Assembly (NCBI GenBank): GCA_023091665.1
Contig: JALJCQ010000014.1
Span: 496,001-560,000, forward strand
Length of the DNA stretch: 64,000 bases
Source: Pythium myriotylum
Taxonomy: Eukaryota; Oomycota; Peronosporomycetes; Pythiales; Pythiaceae
Direction: 5' to 3'
Position 1 is the first letter of the stretch; every line of letters begins with the position of its first letter. The notes beneath the pieces are model-generated. The model was not told where the DNA came from. It did no database searches and worked only from the letters and a program-made list of their open reading frames with translations. A program made the translations under genes and the position numbers. Shown one piece after another: positions 31,639-42,701 of this stretch.

Positions 31639-32424
31639 CGTGCGGTGTGTAGTGGAGGAGGAGAAGCGGATTCTGAGGGGGAGATTCTGGAAGCCACCAT
31701 TCTCCACGACGCCCCCGCCACCGGAATCTGAGGGTGATGACGAGAGACCGTGGGCCCTGTCTCTCGCCGAGATTCGCACCCTGGAAGGTCACCATGCACC
31801 TATGAAAGCAGATGGCGAGGGAGGCAATGACTGGTACTCGCTCGACGGCGAGACAACTTGCATGGGTTTGCGACAGCGTCCCAATCGCTAGGTCAGCGGG
31901 TTGGGGCCAGCTGGCTCTCGACAGACAGACTCAGTGAGTCGTTCTATCTGCGAAACCAGATTACATGGCCAAGACCGAAGCAACAATTGTAACCGACCGA
32001 TAAGAAGCGGAGTCAGTTGCCTCGAGCAGGTTGCGAAGCCGTCGTTGTACTGTACTTGCCAGCCTCTCAGCGACAAAAACGCTGGGTGCTATTTGTGTCG
32101 GATGCTTTGGGTGACCGAAGCGTCGATCACCTCTGACGTCTTCGAAGTTATCAGAGACGAGAGCTGTACCGGTTCTTGGCATTCTATTTTTTGAAAAAAT
32201 GTTTTCCCAAAAAGTGCGAGTCTGTTTTGTAAGATTATCAATACTACGACGTAGTAAGGAAGTACCGGTAATTCTGATTTAGAAACAAAATGGTGAAAAG
32301 TGGGAATTTCGCCCAGTTCTGAAAAAGTAGAACGTGCAGCCAACAACAACACGGCACGGCACGGCGATCCCATCACGTAAGACCAAGAAACGCCAGTAAT
32401 TGCATGAAAGGGTCCTCACTACCT
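31639..32424. other. intergenic region between MATE copies 1 and 2
   Basis: About 790 bp. It should contain the promoter of copy 1 and the 3' UTR of copy 2. I see no RNA gene and no ORF with family features. Confidence 0.4.
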
Positions 32425-33882
32425 CTACCGGCCCCAGATTCGCCGCCTTGCCTGCTCCGCCATGCTGCTCCAATCGGTCAACCATACCATCGTAAAGGAT
32501 AAGACCACACAGCACATATAGCCTTCGGCGAGCCCCAACCAAAAGCCCTCGACACCGAGATCCAACGGAAACGCAAACAAATACCGACACGGAAGACCGA
32601 CCACAAACAGACAAACCAAGTTCACCACAGCCGCGAACGTCTGGCGACCCGTGCCGCGGAAGATCCCTTGCATCACACAGTTGACGGAGTCGAAGAGCTC
32701 GAAGGGAATCAAGTAGACGATGGCTTTCGAAGCCATGTTGATGGCGTCTTCTTCACTGACGAAGATCTTGGGGATCGAGCTGTGTCCGATGGCGATGGTC
32801 ACGACGACGATCGCGGAGACGGCGAGCGCGACGAGCATGCCGAGGTTGGATGCCGATTTGGCGTGGTTCTTGAGTCCGGCGCCGACGTAGTTGCCGACGA
32901 GCACGTTGGTGGCGACGGCGATGCCCATATAGAAGCGGAAGGCGATGTTGGCGACGTTCCACAGGACGGAGTGTACACTGATGGCTGTGACGCTGTTGGG
33001 GAGGTATGCGACGAGTATGGCGACGATGTCGTAGGAGAGGTATTCTAGGACGACCATGATCATTCCTGGTACACCGAGGCTGAGAAATTTACGGATATTT
33101 TGCACCGCTCGGCGTGGTTTCCAGCCTGGCCACCACGAAGATAACACGTCGCGTTGAATGACAAAGTACAACAATGCTGTGAGTGGCTGCACTATTTGTG
33201 ATATCGACCGAGCGAGCGCAGCTCCGTGGAAACCAAGTGACGTATACCACGTGAGGTAGATGCCCACAGCGATGTTGAGAGAGTTGCTCAGTAAGGAGGC
33301 CCATACAAGTGGTGCGACGACGTTCTGGGCCTGCAACACTTTCTTCAGCAGCTCGTACGGGAACATAAACGGGAGACCAGGAAGCAACAGACGACTGAAC
33401 TGACCAGCCAAAGCCGACACCTCCTTGGGCTGGTCGATGAGATTCAGCAGGTCCTCCGTAAACCAGTTGATACAGAAGACAGGGATGTAGGCAACTCCGA
33501 GCACGAGAATACCGGTCTGGAAGAAGACGCCTATGGACTTGGGTCGTCCAGCACCATGAGCTTGTGAGCAGAGTGTGTCGAGTGCCGTCGCGAGACCGAC
33601 GCCGATGGCCTCTCCCGAGAGCGAGATGACCATGGAGGATAGCGTGGCACCGTCAACGTACTCGGTGGTGAGTGGCGAGTCGATGCGTCCGACGAGCATG
33701 ACGCTGACGACGACGGGTAGTATCTCTAGTACGCATATGAAGATGATGGGTATGGCGAGTTTGGCGAGTTTGGTGATCTCGTTGGGCCGGTGTGGGGTAT
33801 CGTGTTGTGTGGGGAGTGCGGCTTCGTCGGAGGTGGCGGTAGAGTCACTTGTGTTGTCTGGTCTGATGAGAGGGATATCCAT
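32425..33882 (-). CDS. MATE transporter (copy 2, A)
   Basis: About 485 residues from the ATG at 33882 (MDIPLIRPDNTSDST). It has twelve predicted membrane segments and the same MATE signatures as copy 1 (ALDTLCSQAHGAGRPKSIGV, DSVNCVMQGIFRGTGRQ). Its C-terminus (LAEGYMCCVVLSFTMVWL) is unique within the cluster. From 33882 back to about 32534 its DNA is identical, as far as I can see, to the corresponding part of copy 3. This is probably one of the two parent genes of the chimera. Confidence 0.9.
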   Translation of the reverse strand: MDIPLIRPDNTSDSTATSDEAALPTQHDTPHRPNEITKLAKLAIPIIFICVLEILPVVVSVMLVGRIDSPLTTEYVDGATLSSMVISLSGEAIGVGLATALDTLCSQAHGAGRPKSIGVFFQTGILVLGVAYIPVFCINWFTEDLLNLIDQPKEVSALAGQFSRLLLPGLPFMFPYELLKKVLQAQNVVAPLVWASLLSNSLNIAVGIYLTWYTSLGFHGAALARSISQIVQPLTALLYFVIQRDVLSSWWPGWKPRRAVQNIRKFLSLGVPGMIMVVLEYLSYDIVAILVAYLPNSVTAISVHSVLWNVANIAFRFYMGIAVATNVLVGNYVGAGLKNHAKSASNLGMLVALAVSAIVVVTIAIGHSSIPKIFVSEEDAINMASKAIVYLIPFELFDSVNCVMQGIFRGTGRQTFAAVVNLVCLFVVGLPCRYLFAFPLDLGVEGFWLGLAEGYMCCVVLSFTMVWLTDWSSMAEQARRRIWGR

Positions 33883-35050
33883 CAATTTAGCCGTGAGCAC
33901 AGTACGTCGAATGGCTGAGTTCAGTTAGTGAATTTTCATGGATGCAAGTTGCTGAATGAGCCGACGCTGGTAGAGTCCTGTGTCGGGCTGTATTCCACGT
34001 CCTCGCTCGTCCTGTGAGCATCATCAGGCTGTTCAGTTTGTATCCTTTCGACCAATCAGACCCAGCTCAGTTCCCTCGTCTCAGGAACGCACAGCTACTG
34101 AGGCAACGATGTCTCTCACAGCACCTCCATCTGGTGGCGATAACTTTAGTCTTCGCCATATCAAGTTTATACTGGATCTCGTGAAGAAAGTAGTCGTCCC
34201 CTCAAACATCTCTTGCCTCAAATACCCGGTCTCTTGCTTGAAGAAGATAGCTCGATAAGATCAAGACAGTCTTGATGAAGTTAGCAACTAATGCACCATT
34301 ATAGCTGAAGCTCTGTGCCTTCTGTCCTTACCGTGGTTCGACTTGGCTTGAAAGCCAGGGTCGTAAGCCGCAGGCGAGCGAGCTGAAGCATATCTGAGAG
34401 CCACTTGCGAGCCACTATCTCTGGAGACGTGGCCTAGTACTAGTAGGATGTTGGACTTGGCCGGAGTATCAAGTGTCCATTCTGTGGCTGGCCAAGCTGT
34501 CGGCTATTTCGTTGTGCTCTCGCACATGGGTGTCGTCAGTCTCGCACACTTTTTTTTTTTTTTTTTTTTTTTTGCATTACCAATAGTGTCCGACAGCCTA
34601 ATAGGGCAGTCTCGCACACCTACTTGATCGGCTTGCCTCCGAGCACGGTGTTAAAGCACCGAAGCTTGTCGTTCTCGGGAGGGCGATATTAGTTGGCGCA
34701 GATGACCGCCAATGACGGTGATGTCCGTCCAGCTCCCCTCGAGAGCGGCTTAAAGAGTGGTCAGGAGACTAAGATGCTCGAATGGGTCAAAGTCTGTGGC
34801 TTCATCGAGTCGCTCGTAGATTGTGGCAATGAAGCGAGGAACAAACTCCGGTGTCTTTGGCTGTTGACAAAGTCGAAGCAGTAACCTGACGAACACTCGT
34901 TGGCAACTGACTGTGTAGATGCGGCCGCCCTACGCGCTGACCAGGCTAGAAACGAGTCATTCGGATCAAGATAGTCTATTGAATCGCAATGCGTTCAATC
35001 CAAAGCACCATAACGACCAGGAACTAGCCTTCGGGGAGTAGTTTCTGTAC
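33883..35050. other. MATE intergenic region with T24 tract (copy at 36512-37679)
   Basis: The region contains a 24-T homopolymer. Two short coding-like remnants can be seen: + 34110-34258 (MSLTAPPSGGDNFSLRHIKF), which resembles the start of transposon-associated proteins common in oomycetes, and a minus-strand stretch at about 34760-34880 (KTPEFVPRFIATIYERLDEA). Both end at stops, so I treat them as debris. The whole region is repeated unchanged at 36512-37679. Confidence 0.4.
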
Positions 35051-36511
35051 CTAATCACAAACCTCAGTTCGACGCTTGGCCTGCTCGGCCATATCATCCC
35101 AATCAGTGCGCCAGATCTTAAAGAGTGACACGGCGACGCAGAATACGTATCCCACAGCCAGTCCCAACCAAAAGCCCTCGACACCGAGATCCAACGGAAA
35201 CGCAAACAAATACCGACACGGAAGACCGACCACAAACAGACAAACCAAGTTCACCACAGCCGCGAACGTCTGGCGACCCGTGCCGCGGAAGATCCCTTGC
35301 ATCACACAGTTGACGGAGTCGAAGAGCTCGAAGGGAATCAAGTAGACGATGGCTTTCGAAGCCATGTTGATGGCGTCTTCTTCACTGACGAAGATCTTGG
35401 GGATCGAGCTGTGTCCGATGGCGATGGTCACGACGACGATCGCGGAGACGGCGAGCGCGACGAGCATGCCGAGGTTGGATGCCGATTTGGCGTGGTTCTT
35501 GAGTCCGGCGCCGACGTAGTTGCCGACGAGCACGTTGGTGGCGACGGCGATGCCCATATAGAAGCGGAAGGCGATGTTGGCGACGTTCCACAGGACGGAG
35601 TGTACACTGATGGCTGTGACGCTGTTGGGGAGGTATGCGACGAGTATGGCGACGATGTCGTAGGAGAGGTATTCTAGGACGACCATGATCATTCCTGGTA
35701 CACCGAGGCTGAGAAATTTACGGATATTTTGCACCGCTCGGCGTGGTTTCCAGCCTGGCCACCACGAAGATAACACGTCGCGTTGAATGACAAAGTACAA
35801 CAATGCTGTGAGTGGCTGCACTATTTGTGATATCGACCGAGCGAGCGCAGCTCCGTGGAAACCAAGTGACGTATACCACGTGAGGTAGATGCCCACAGCG
35901 ATGTTGAGAGAGTTGCTCAGTAAGGAGGCCCATACAAGTGGTGCGACGACGTTCTGGGCCTGCAACACTTTCTTCAGCAGCTCGTACGGGAACATAAACG
36001 GGAGACCAGGAAGCAACAGACGACTGAACTGACCAGCCAAAGCCGACACCTCCTTGGGCTGGTCGATGAGATTCAGCAGGTCCTCCGTAAACCAGTTGAT
36101 ACAGAAGACAGGGATGTAGGCAACTCCGAGCACGAGAATACCGGTCTGGAAGAAGACGCCTATGGACTTGGGTCGTCCAGCACCATGAGCTTGTGAGCAG
36201 AGTGTGTCGAGTGCCGTCGCGAGACCGACGCCGATGGCCTCTCCCGAGAGCGAGATGACCATGGAGGATAGCGTGGCACCGTCAACGTACTCGGTGGTGA
36301 GTGGCGAGTCGATGCGTCCGACGAGCATGACGCTGACGACGACGGGTAGTATCTCTAGTACGCATATGAAGATGATGGGTATGGCGAGTTTGGCGAGTTT
36401 GGTGATCTCGTTGGGCCGGTGTGGGGTATCGTGTTGTGTGGGGAGTGCGGCTTCGTCGGAGGTGGCGGTAGAGTCACTTGTGTTGTCTGGTCTGATGAGA
36501 GGGATATCCAT
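35051..36511 (-). CDS. MATE transporter (copy 3, B; chimeric)
   Basis: About 486 residues from the ATG at 36511. The N-terminus and most of the body equal copy 2, residue for residue, while the last ~45 residues (LAVGYVFCVAVSLFKIWRTD) and the downstream DNA equal copy 4. The switch falls between about 35163 and 35350, where all three copies are identical. This is what unequal crossing-over between copies 2 and 4 would leave. The reading frame is intact, so the hybrid should be a working transporter. Confidence 0.9.
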   Translation of the reverse strand: MDIPLIRPDNTSDSTATSDEAALPTQHDTPHRPNEITKLAKLAIPIIFICVLEILPVVVSVMLVGRIDSPLTTEYVDGATLSSMVISLSGEAIGVGLATALDTLCSQAHGAGRPKSIGVFFQTGILVLGVAYIPVFCINWFTEDLLNLIDQPKEVSALAGQFSRLLLPGLPFMFPYELLKKVLQAQNVVAPLVWASLLSNSLNIAVGIYLTWYTSLGFHGAALARSISQIVQPLTALLYFVIQRDVLSSWWPGWKPRRAVQNIRKFLSLGVPGMIMVVLEYLSYDIVAILVAYLPNSVTAISVHSVLWNVANIAFRFYMGIAVATNVLVGNYVGAGLKNHAKSASNLGMLVALAVSAIVVVTIAIGHSSIPKIFVSEEDAINMASKAIVYLIPFELFDSVNCVMQGIFRGTGRQTFAAVVNLVCLFVVGLPCRYLFAFPLDLGVEGFWLGLAVGYVFCVAVSLFKIWRTDWDDMAEQAKRRTEVCD

Positions 36512-37679
36512 CAATTTAGCCGTGAGCACAGTACGTCGAATGGCTGAGTTCAGTTAGTGAATTTTCATGGATGCAAGTTGCTGAATGAGCCGACGCTGGT
36601 AGAGTCCTGTGTCGGGCTGTATTCCACGTCCTCGCTCGTCCTGTGAGCATCATCAGGCTGTTCAGTTTGTATCCTTTCGACCAATCAGACCCAGCTCAGT
36701 TCCCTCGTCTCAGGAACGCACAGCTACTGAGGCAACGATGTCTCTCACAGCACCTCCATCTGGTGGCGATAACTTTAGTCTTCGCCATATCAAGTTTATA
36801 CTGGATCTCGTGAAGAAAGTAGTCGTCCCCTCAAACATCTCTTGCCTCAAATACCCGGTCTCTTGCTTGAAGAAGATAGCTCGATAAGATCAAGACAGTC
36901 TTGATGAAGTTAGCAACTAATGCACCATTATAGCTGAAGCTCTGTGCCTTCTGTCCTTACCGTGGTTCGACTTGGCTTGAAAGCCAGGGTCGTAAGCCGC
37001 AGGCGAGCGAGCTGAAGCATATCTGAGAGCCACTTGCGAGCCACTATCTCTGGAGACGTGGCCTAGTACTAGTAGGATGTTGGACTTGGCCGGAGTATCA
37101 AGTGTCCATTCTGTGGCTGGCCAAGCTGTCGGCTATTTCGTTGTGCTCTCGCACATGGGTGTCGTCAGTCTCGCACACTTTTTTTTTTTTTTTTTTTTTT
37201 TTGCATTACCAATAGTGTCCGACAGCCTAATAGGGCAGTCTCGCACACCTACTTGATCGGCTTGCCTCCGAGCACGGTGTTAAAGCACCGAAGCTTGTCG
37301 TTCTCGGGAGGGCGATATTAGTTGGCGCAGATGACCGCCAATGACGGTGATGTCCGTCCAGCTCCCCTCGAGAGCGGCTTAAAGAGTGGTCAGGAGACTA
37401 AGATGCTCGAATGGGTCAAAGTCTGTGGCTTCATCGAGTCGCTCGTAGATTGTGGCAATGAAGCGAGGAACAAACTCCGGTGTCTTTGGCTGTTGACAAA
37501 GTCGAAGCAGTAACCTGACGAACACTCGTTGGCAACTGACTGTGTAGATGCGGCCGCCCTACGCGCTGACCAGGCTAGAAACGAGTCATTCGGATCAAGA
37601 TAGTCTATTGAATCGCAATGCGTTCAATCCAAAGCACCATAACGACCAGGAACTAGCCTTCGGGGAGTAGTTTCTGTAC

Positions 37680-39317
37680 CTAATCACAAACCTCAGTTCG
37701 ACGCTTGGCCTGCTCGGCCATATCATCCCAATCAGTGCGCCAGATCTTAAAGAGTGACACGGCGACGCAGAATACGTATCCCACAGCCAGTCCCAACCAA
37801 AAGCCCTCGACACCGAGATCCAACGGAAACGCAAACAAATACCGACACGGAAGACCGACCACAAACAGACAAACCAAGTTCACCACAGCCGCGAACGTCT
37901 GGCGACCCGTGCCGCGGAAGATCCCTTGCATCACACAGTTGACGGAGTCGAAGAGCTCGAAGGGAATCAAGTAGACGATGGCTCTCGAGGCCACGCTGAT
38001 GGCGTCTTCTTCACTGACGAAGATCTTGGGGATCGAGCTGTGTCCGATGGCGATGGTCACGACGACGATCGCGGAGACGGCGAGCGCGACGAGCATGCCG
38101 AGGTTGGATGCCGATTTGGCGTGGTTCTTGAGTCCGGCGCCGACGTAGTTGCCGACGAGCACGTTGGTGGCGACGGCGATGCCCATATAGAAGCGGAAGG
38201 CGATGTTGGCGACGTTCCACAGGACGGAGTGTACACTGATGGCTGTGACGCTGTTGGGGAGGTATGCGACGAGTATGGCGACGATGTCGTAGGAGAGGTA
38301 TTCTAGGACGACCATGATCATTCCTGGTACACCGAGGCTGAGAAACACGCGCACGTGGTTGAGCGCGTCACGAGGTCTCCATCCAGGCCACCAGACGTCC
38401 AGATTCTCGGGCTTCCACAAAAAGTAGGGCACAGTCGCGAGCGGCATGACCGTTTGCGAGATCATACGAGCAAATGCTGCGCCCTGAAATCCCTGGGTCG
38501 TGTACCATGTAAGGTAGACGCCGAGTCCGAGGTTGACACAGTTACTGATGACGGCGATCCAGACCAGCGGTGCGACGACGTTCTGAGCCTGCAACACTTT
38601 CTTCAGCAGCTCGTACAGGAACATAAACGGGAGACCAGGAAGCAACAGACGACTGAACTGACCAGCCAAAGCCGACACCTCCTTGGGCTGGTCGATGAGA
38701 TTCAGCAGGTCCTCCGTAAACCAGTTGATACAGAAGACAGGGATGTAGGCAACTCCGAGCACGAGAATACCGGTCTGGAAGAAGACGCCTATGGACTTGG
38801 GTCGTCCAGCACCATGAGCTTGTGAGCAGAGTGTGTCGAGTGCCGTCGCGAGACCGACGCCGATGGCCTCTCCCGAGAGCGAGATGACCATGGAGGATAG
38901 CGTGGCACCGTCAACGTACTCGGTGGTGAGTGGCGAGTCGATGCGTCCGACGAGCATGACGCTGACGACGACGGGTAGTATCTCTAGTACGCATATGAAG
39001 ATGATGGGTATGGCGAGTTTGGCGAGTTTGGTGATCTCGTTGGGCCGGTGTGGGGTATCGTGTTGTGTGGGCAGTGCAGTTTGCTCAACACTTGTAAAGT
39101 CGATCCCTTGCTCGACGCTGATGGGATCGTGTGCAGTGGTCGCCATGTAATAGTCATCATCATACGGCCAGTGGAAGCGCGTGCGGCTTAGATAAAACGA
39201 CGAGACGCTGGACATGGAGGAGACGAACTTCTCGAGATCGCTGTCGTCGTCGAAACTCATGGACGGCAGCAGCGCGATCGTGCGCTCCGACCGCGTTGTG
39301 GTCAGGACCGGCGCCAT
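37680..39317 (-). CDS. MATE transporter (copy 4, C)
   Basis: About 545 residues from the ATG at 39317 (MAPVLTTTRS). It has a longer, distinct N-terminal extension with an acidic patch (FDDDSDLEKF), then joins the sequence of copies 2/3 at ALPTQHDTPHRP. A central block of about 225 bp (38346-38570, WIAVISNCVNLGLGVYL and following) differs strongly from copies 2/3, whereas both flanks are nearly identical. A few changes also separate it near 37980-38000. This mosaic suggests gene conversion over a diverged gene. An Inr-like TCATTCC lies 22-28 bp upstream of the ATG. Confidence 0.9.
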   Translation of the reverse strand: MAPVLTTTRSERTIALLPSMSFDDDSDLEKFVSSMSSVSSFYLSRTRFHWPYDDDYYMATTAHDPISVEQGIDFTSVEQTALPTQHDTPHRPNEITKLAKLAIPIIFICVLEILPVVVSVMLVGRIDSPLTTEYVDGATLSSMVISLSGEAIGVGLATALDTLCSQAHGAGRPKSIGVFFQTGILVLGVAYIPVFCINWFTEDLLNLIDQPKEVSALAGQFSRLLLPGLPFMFLYELLKKVLQAQNVVAPLVWIAVISNCVNLGLGVYLTWYTTQGFQGAAFARMISQTVMPLATVPYFLWKPENLDVWWPGWRPRDALNHVRVFLSLGVPGMIMVVLEYLSYDIVAILVAYLPNSVTAISVHSVLWNVANIAFRFYMGIAVATNVLVGNYVGAGLKNHAKSASNLGMLVALAVSAIVVVTIAIGHSSIPKIFVSEEDAISVASRAIVYLIPFELFDSVNCVMQGIFRGTGRQTFAAVVNLVCLFVVGLPCRYLFAFPLDLGVEGFWLGLAVGYVFCVAVSLFKIWRTDWDDMAEQAKRRTEVCD

Positions 39318-39338
39318 GGTGGACAACTCTGATAATCG

Positions 39339-39345
39339 GGAATGA
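39339..39345 (-). promoter_or_regulatory. Inr-like element of MATE copy 4
   Basis: On the minus strand TCATTCC matches the oomycete initiator YCAYTYY and lies 22-28 bp upstream of the ATG at 39317. Confidence 0.35.
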
Positions 39346-39779
39346 AGCGAGCCGGCCTGATGGGTCCTTTTGAGCGAAAGAGAGTGGTTTCAGTCGTGTG
39401 ATATGTATCTCACGCAACTCTCTCGTGAAAGTTCTGGGTTGATATGTCCAGTGAAAGCAGACTGACTGCAGACGATTAGAAATCAAGTGCGAACGAGTAC
39501 TGTACTCGTTCGTGGGTAGCAGGAGTCCACAGGGAGTTGGAGAGAGAGAGAGCAAGTGAAACCAAGCCAGGAGGACAGGAAGTCCTGTGCACCTTTTCTG
39601 TCCTGTTTGCGGATTTAACAGGAGCTGATTTTGCGATTGTTCAATACGACAGAAAAAAGCCATTTGAGTTGATTTTTCAGAATGATGGTGGTTTTGAATC
39701 TTCCACACGTCGCAGATTTAGCAGATTTCTAGTTGCACTATTCACTTGCTTTGTAGACTTCTTCTCCCGAAACTTTGGC
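39346..39779. other. intergenic region
   Basis: About 430 bp including an AG-rich run near 39540-39553. No gene is supported. Confidence 0.4.
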
Positions 39780-42294
39780 TCAATCGTCACCAAGGCCCAG
39801 CAGCTGCGAGCGAAGGTCCGCCGGGGCCTCCACCAATGGCTTCAGATAGTCAACGATGTCGCTTGCAGAAGGGCGTCTAGACGGATCTCCCTGTAAGCAG
39901 TCTCCTGCCAACTCGCGGATAAATGGCGGACACTCGCGAGAAAACTGCGGTCGCATCTCGCCAGCCACAACTTTGCGCAAGATCATGTTTTCTTCTTCGT
40001 CACCGCGTAGTCCATTCGGGTCTTCCGCTTGGTTGTTGCAGTACGGGTAGTCGTCCGTGTCGATCTCGCTCAGCACGACCCCGAAGGAGAAAATGTCGGC
40101 GCGCTCGTCATACCTAAGCCCCGCGAGAACCTCAGGCGCGATCCAAAAACTTGTACCGATGTTAGCCGTCATAACAGTCTGTTCGAAGCGGCCTTCACGT
40201 GAGATGCCGAAGTCAGTGAGCTTGGCGTCTAGATCCTGGTTGATCAGGACATTTTTGGACTTGAGATCGCGGTGGATGACCTTGGGAGTCAAGGTGTGGA
40301 GATAATGGAGTGCTTCAGCGATATGAAGCGCGATGCACAGCTTGCGGTCGGTCCATTTCAACGGTGTGTTCGTTTGTTTGAAGTACTGCAGCACTTCACG
40401 CAAATCGCCGCGCACCATCAGCTCGGTGACCATGGCCAAATGCTCGATTGTGCTCCAAGCACAGCCAATGTACTCAACAATGCGAGGATGCGACAAAGAC
40501 GCCATGAGTGCGATCTCCTTGAGAAACGACTCAATGAGTTTGACGTCACAGCTGTGCTCGCGGTGCAGTTTCTTGATCGCCACTCGACGACGCTTGTAGA
40601 AGCCTGAGTAGACGGTACCATAGCCACCACGCTTGAGTACTCGTCCGATGTGGAGATCCTTTCGGTCGATGCGGTTCTTCGTGATGAGAAAATCGTCCAG
40701 AAGCTTGGACTTTTCAATCGTGCGGTGCGCAGCTTGCGTCAGTGTCGGGGAAAGAGGGATATCTTCCTCGTCGGAACCAACTGACGCGTAAATCCGAGGT
40801 GGTGATGCCAGTTCTTGCGTATGACTGAGCTTTTCCAGCGACTCGCGCCGCCGCTTTTTCTGAAGAATAATCACAGCTGCCGCGAGGACTAGAATCACTA
40901 ATGTTCCGCCGATCGCGACGATGATCAAGGCTTTTGTGGAGACGGTATGCGAATTGGACGGCCTTGTAACGCAGAACGTGACATTGTGTGCCGTTTCAGC
41001 TGAGCTTCCATCCCCGCAGCGTGCTTTACTAGCCGACGATGTGTTGATTCCATCGATTGTGAACTCTTCTAACCTCCGGATTTTGTCGAAGAGAGTACCA
41101 CTGATAGATAAGCTCGAAACTGGATTGTTCGAGAAGTTCCTGACCACACAAGACTTGATCCGATTAAAAAAACCCGCGCCTTCAATGATCTCATTTCGTC
41201 ATGTACGTACAACTTGGTTAAGCGATCCATCATCCCGAGAGCGAGTGGGATCGACGTGAACAAATTATTTGCGAGGTTTCTGTTCAGTGAGACGGCGAAT
41301 CAGGATTAGACGGAGCGACCACTACAACCTGGTGCCACTCACAGCGATTCCATTGTCAAGTTTCTGGCGTTGATCGGCTGGTCGTCATACCAACCGGTAA
41401 GCTTGTTTCCACTCACATCACTAGTTCGCGTGGGCTGTTATTAGCCTCGGTCTCCACACGTTGACAAGAGCAATCGACACTTACAGCGAGGTCAAGTTGG
41501 TCCATCTGTTGGAAAAGAGCGACACCGACGGCGCCATCGAGATGTTGCAGTTGCGCGTGGTCAAGTGCTTGACCGACGCTGGCACAAAACTGCCCGTGAT
41601 GATGATCCTGGACAAGTCGATGTTGGCGATCTCTCTATGTCACAGACGAAGTGCGAAGTGTAATCTCAGAAATTACGCCATCCAAATGATAATTCGCAAA
41701 AAGCTCCCGTACACGTCCGTGATGACGTCCTCGGTTTCCGACTGCACGAGCGAGAGCTGGCCGTCGTTGACAATCGATGAGTCGAGATCGAACGACAGTC
41801 GCAGCGGCTCGCCCGTCTCCGATTCCCCCAACAACCGCCTGTACAAAAACACAAGAGCGCCTGCGCGTGAGCCTTTGCTCCTCTTCCCCAAATCCATTGC
41901 TCCCGACGCACAATGTCTTGACTTGGGATGGCACCATGAAGCGCCCGAGTGAGGTCACGTTGAACACTGTCGCCGACGCATTCACGGTCGCGGGCACGAC
42001 TTCTGCTACCGGCACCATGGGGCGCTCGCGCAGTCGGAAGACCCACTCGTCGGCGCGCGCCGGGGCGACGCACGTGCACGAAAGCGTGGGCAGGTCACTG
42101 AGCGAGCAGCCGCCGTTGGGCGTCGCGAGCGACGACTTGGTGATCACGAGCGCCTGGCCTTCGCAGAGCGGGAAGGGCAGGTGCGACCGCGCGCGCTGCA
42201 GCGCGAGCAGCTCGACGGCGCCGTCCATGTAGGTCACGAGGTACTGCTCGAGCTCGGACGAGTTGGAGCGGCCGCTGCTGGCGGACGACGCCAT
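39780..42294 (-). CDS. LRR-transmembrane TKL receptor-like kinase 1
   Basis: Exons 42294-41912, 41838-41713, 41634-41485, 41420-41343, 41279-41211 and 41139-39780; all GT-AG introns fall in phase 2 and the frame is kept, giving about 721 residues. The N-terminal half holds short LRRs (for example ANIDLSRIIITGSFVP, LDVSGNKLTGWY, LNLANNLFTSIPLALG). A single membrane segment (ALIIVAIGGTLVILVLAAA) lies near residue 340. The kinase domain has a Gly loop (RGGYGTVYSG), VAIKKL lysine, HRDLKSKN catalytic loop, DFG and GTSFWIAPEVLAG, which fits the tyrosine-kinase-like group with an intact RD motif. No signal peptide is visible at the predicted ATG, so an upstream exon may be missing. Likely a surface receptor kinase; ligand unknown. 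Confidence 0.82.
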
Positions 42295-42701
42295 GGCGCT
42301 TGGATCGCCGACGCGGCAGCCTCGAGAGAGAGATGGCGACTGCGAGACTGGGCGCCGGCAGGCAGGCAGCGCCCCTCGAAGAGACCCATCCGCCGACTCA
42401 CGGGAAGATTACTCTCGGAATCCGTGGTAATCACGACAGTCAACACGCGAGAAAGTGCGGCGTCTGGCGCACATGGATCGATAGCGATTCAAAGGGGTAT
42501 AGGTATAGAAAGGTTTTCAGGAAAGTAGATGTGTCGGACGAGGAGCCTCACGAGCAGTCTCATATTCATTTTGAAAGGCTGGACAACGTTGAAGTGACAC
42601 GTCCAGTAGGTCACCTCATCGCCTGAGATGGCTGGCTCGCCAAGAAGGAAGAGAGAAAGGAGCCAAAAGAAGTCTTTTCTCACGTGTTGCATGCTTTTTC
42701 C
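42295..42701. other. intergenic region between the two kinases
   Basis: About 400 bp carrying the promoter of kinase 1 and the 3' end of kinase 2. Nothing else is recognised. Confidence 0.4.

Larger units (their letters stand above)
32534..37791. repeat. 2,629-bp perfect tandem duplication
   Basis: Unit 1 is 32534-35162 and unit 2 is 35163-37791. Every landmark recurs at +2,629 (ORF ends, intergenic ORFs, the 24-T tract at 34550-34573 and at 37179-37202). I found no mismatch on inspection. Identity to unit starts continues past 37791 into copy 4 until about 37980. Confidence 0.9.

Noticed and set aside
30151..31779. A longer N-terminus for MATE copy 1.
   Set aside because: The extra 47 codons lack an ATG, and the ATG at 31638 gives the normal family length.
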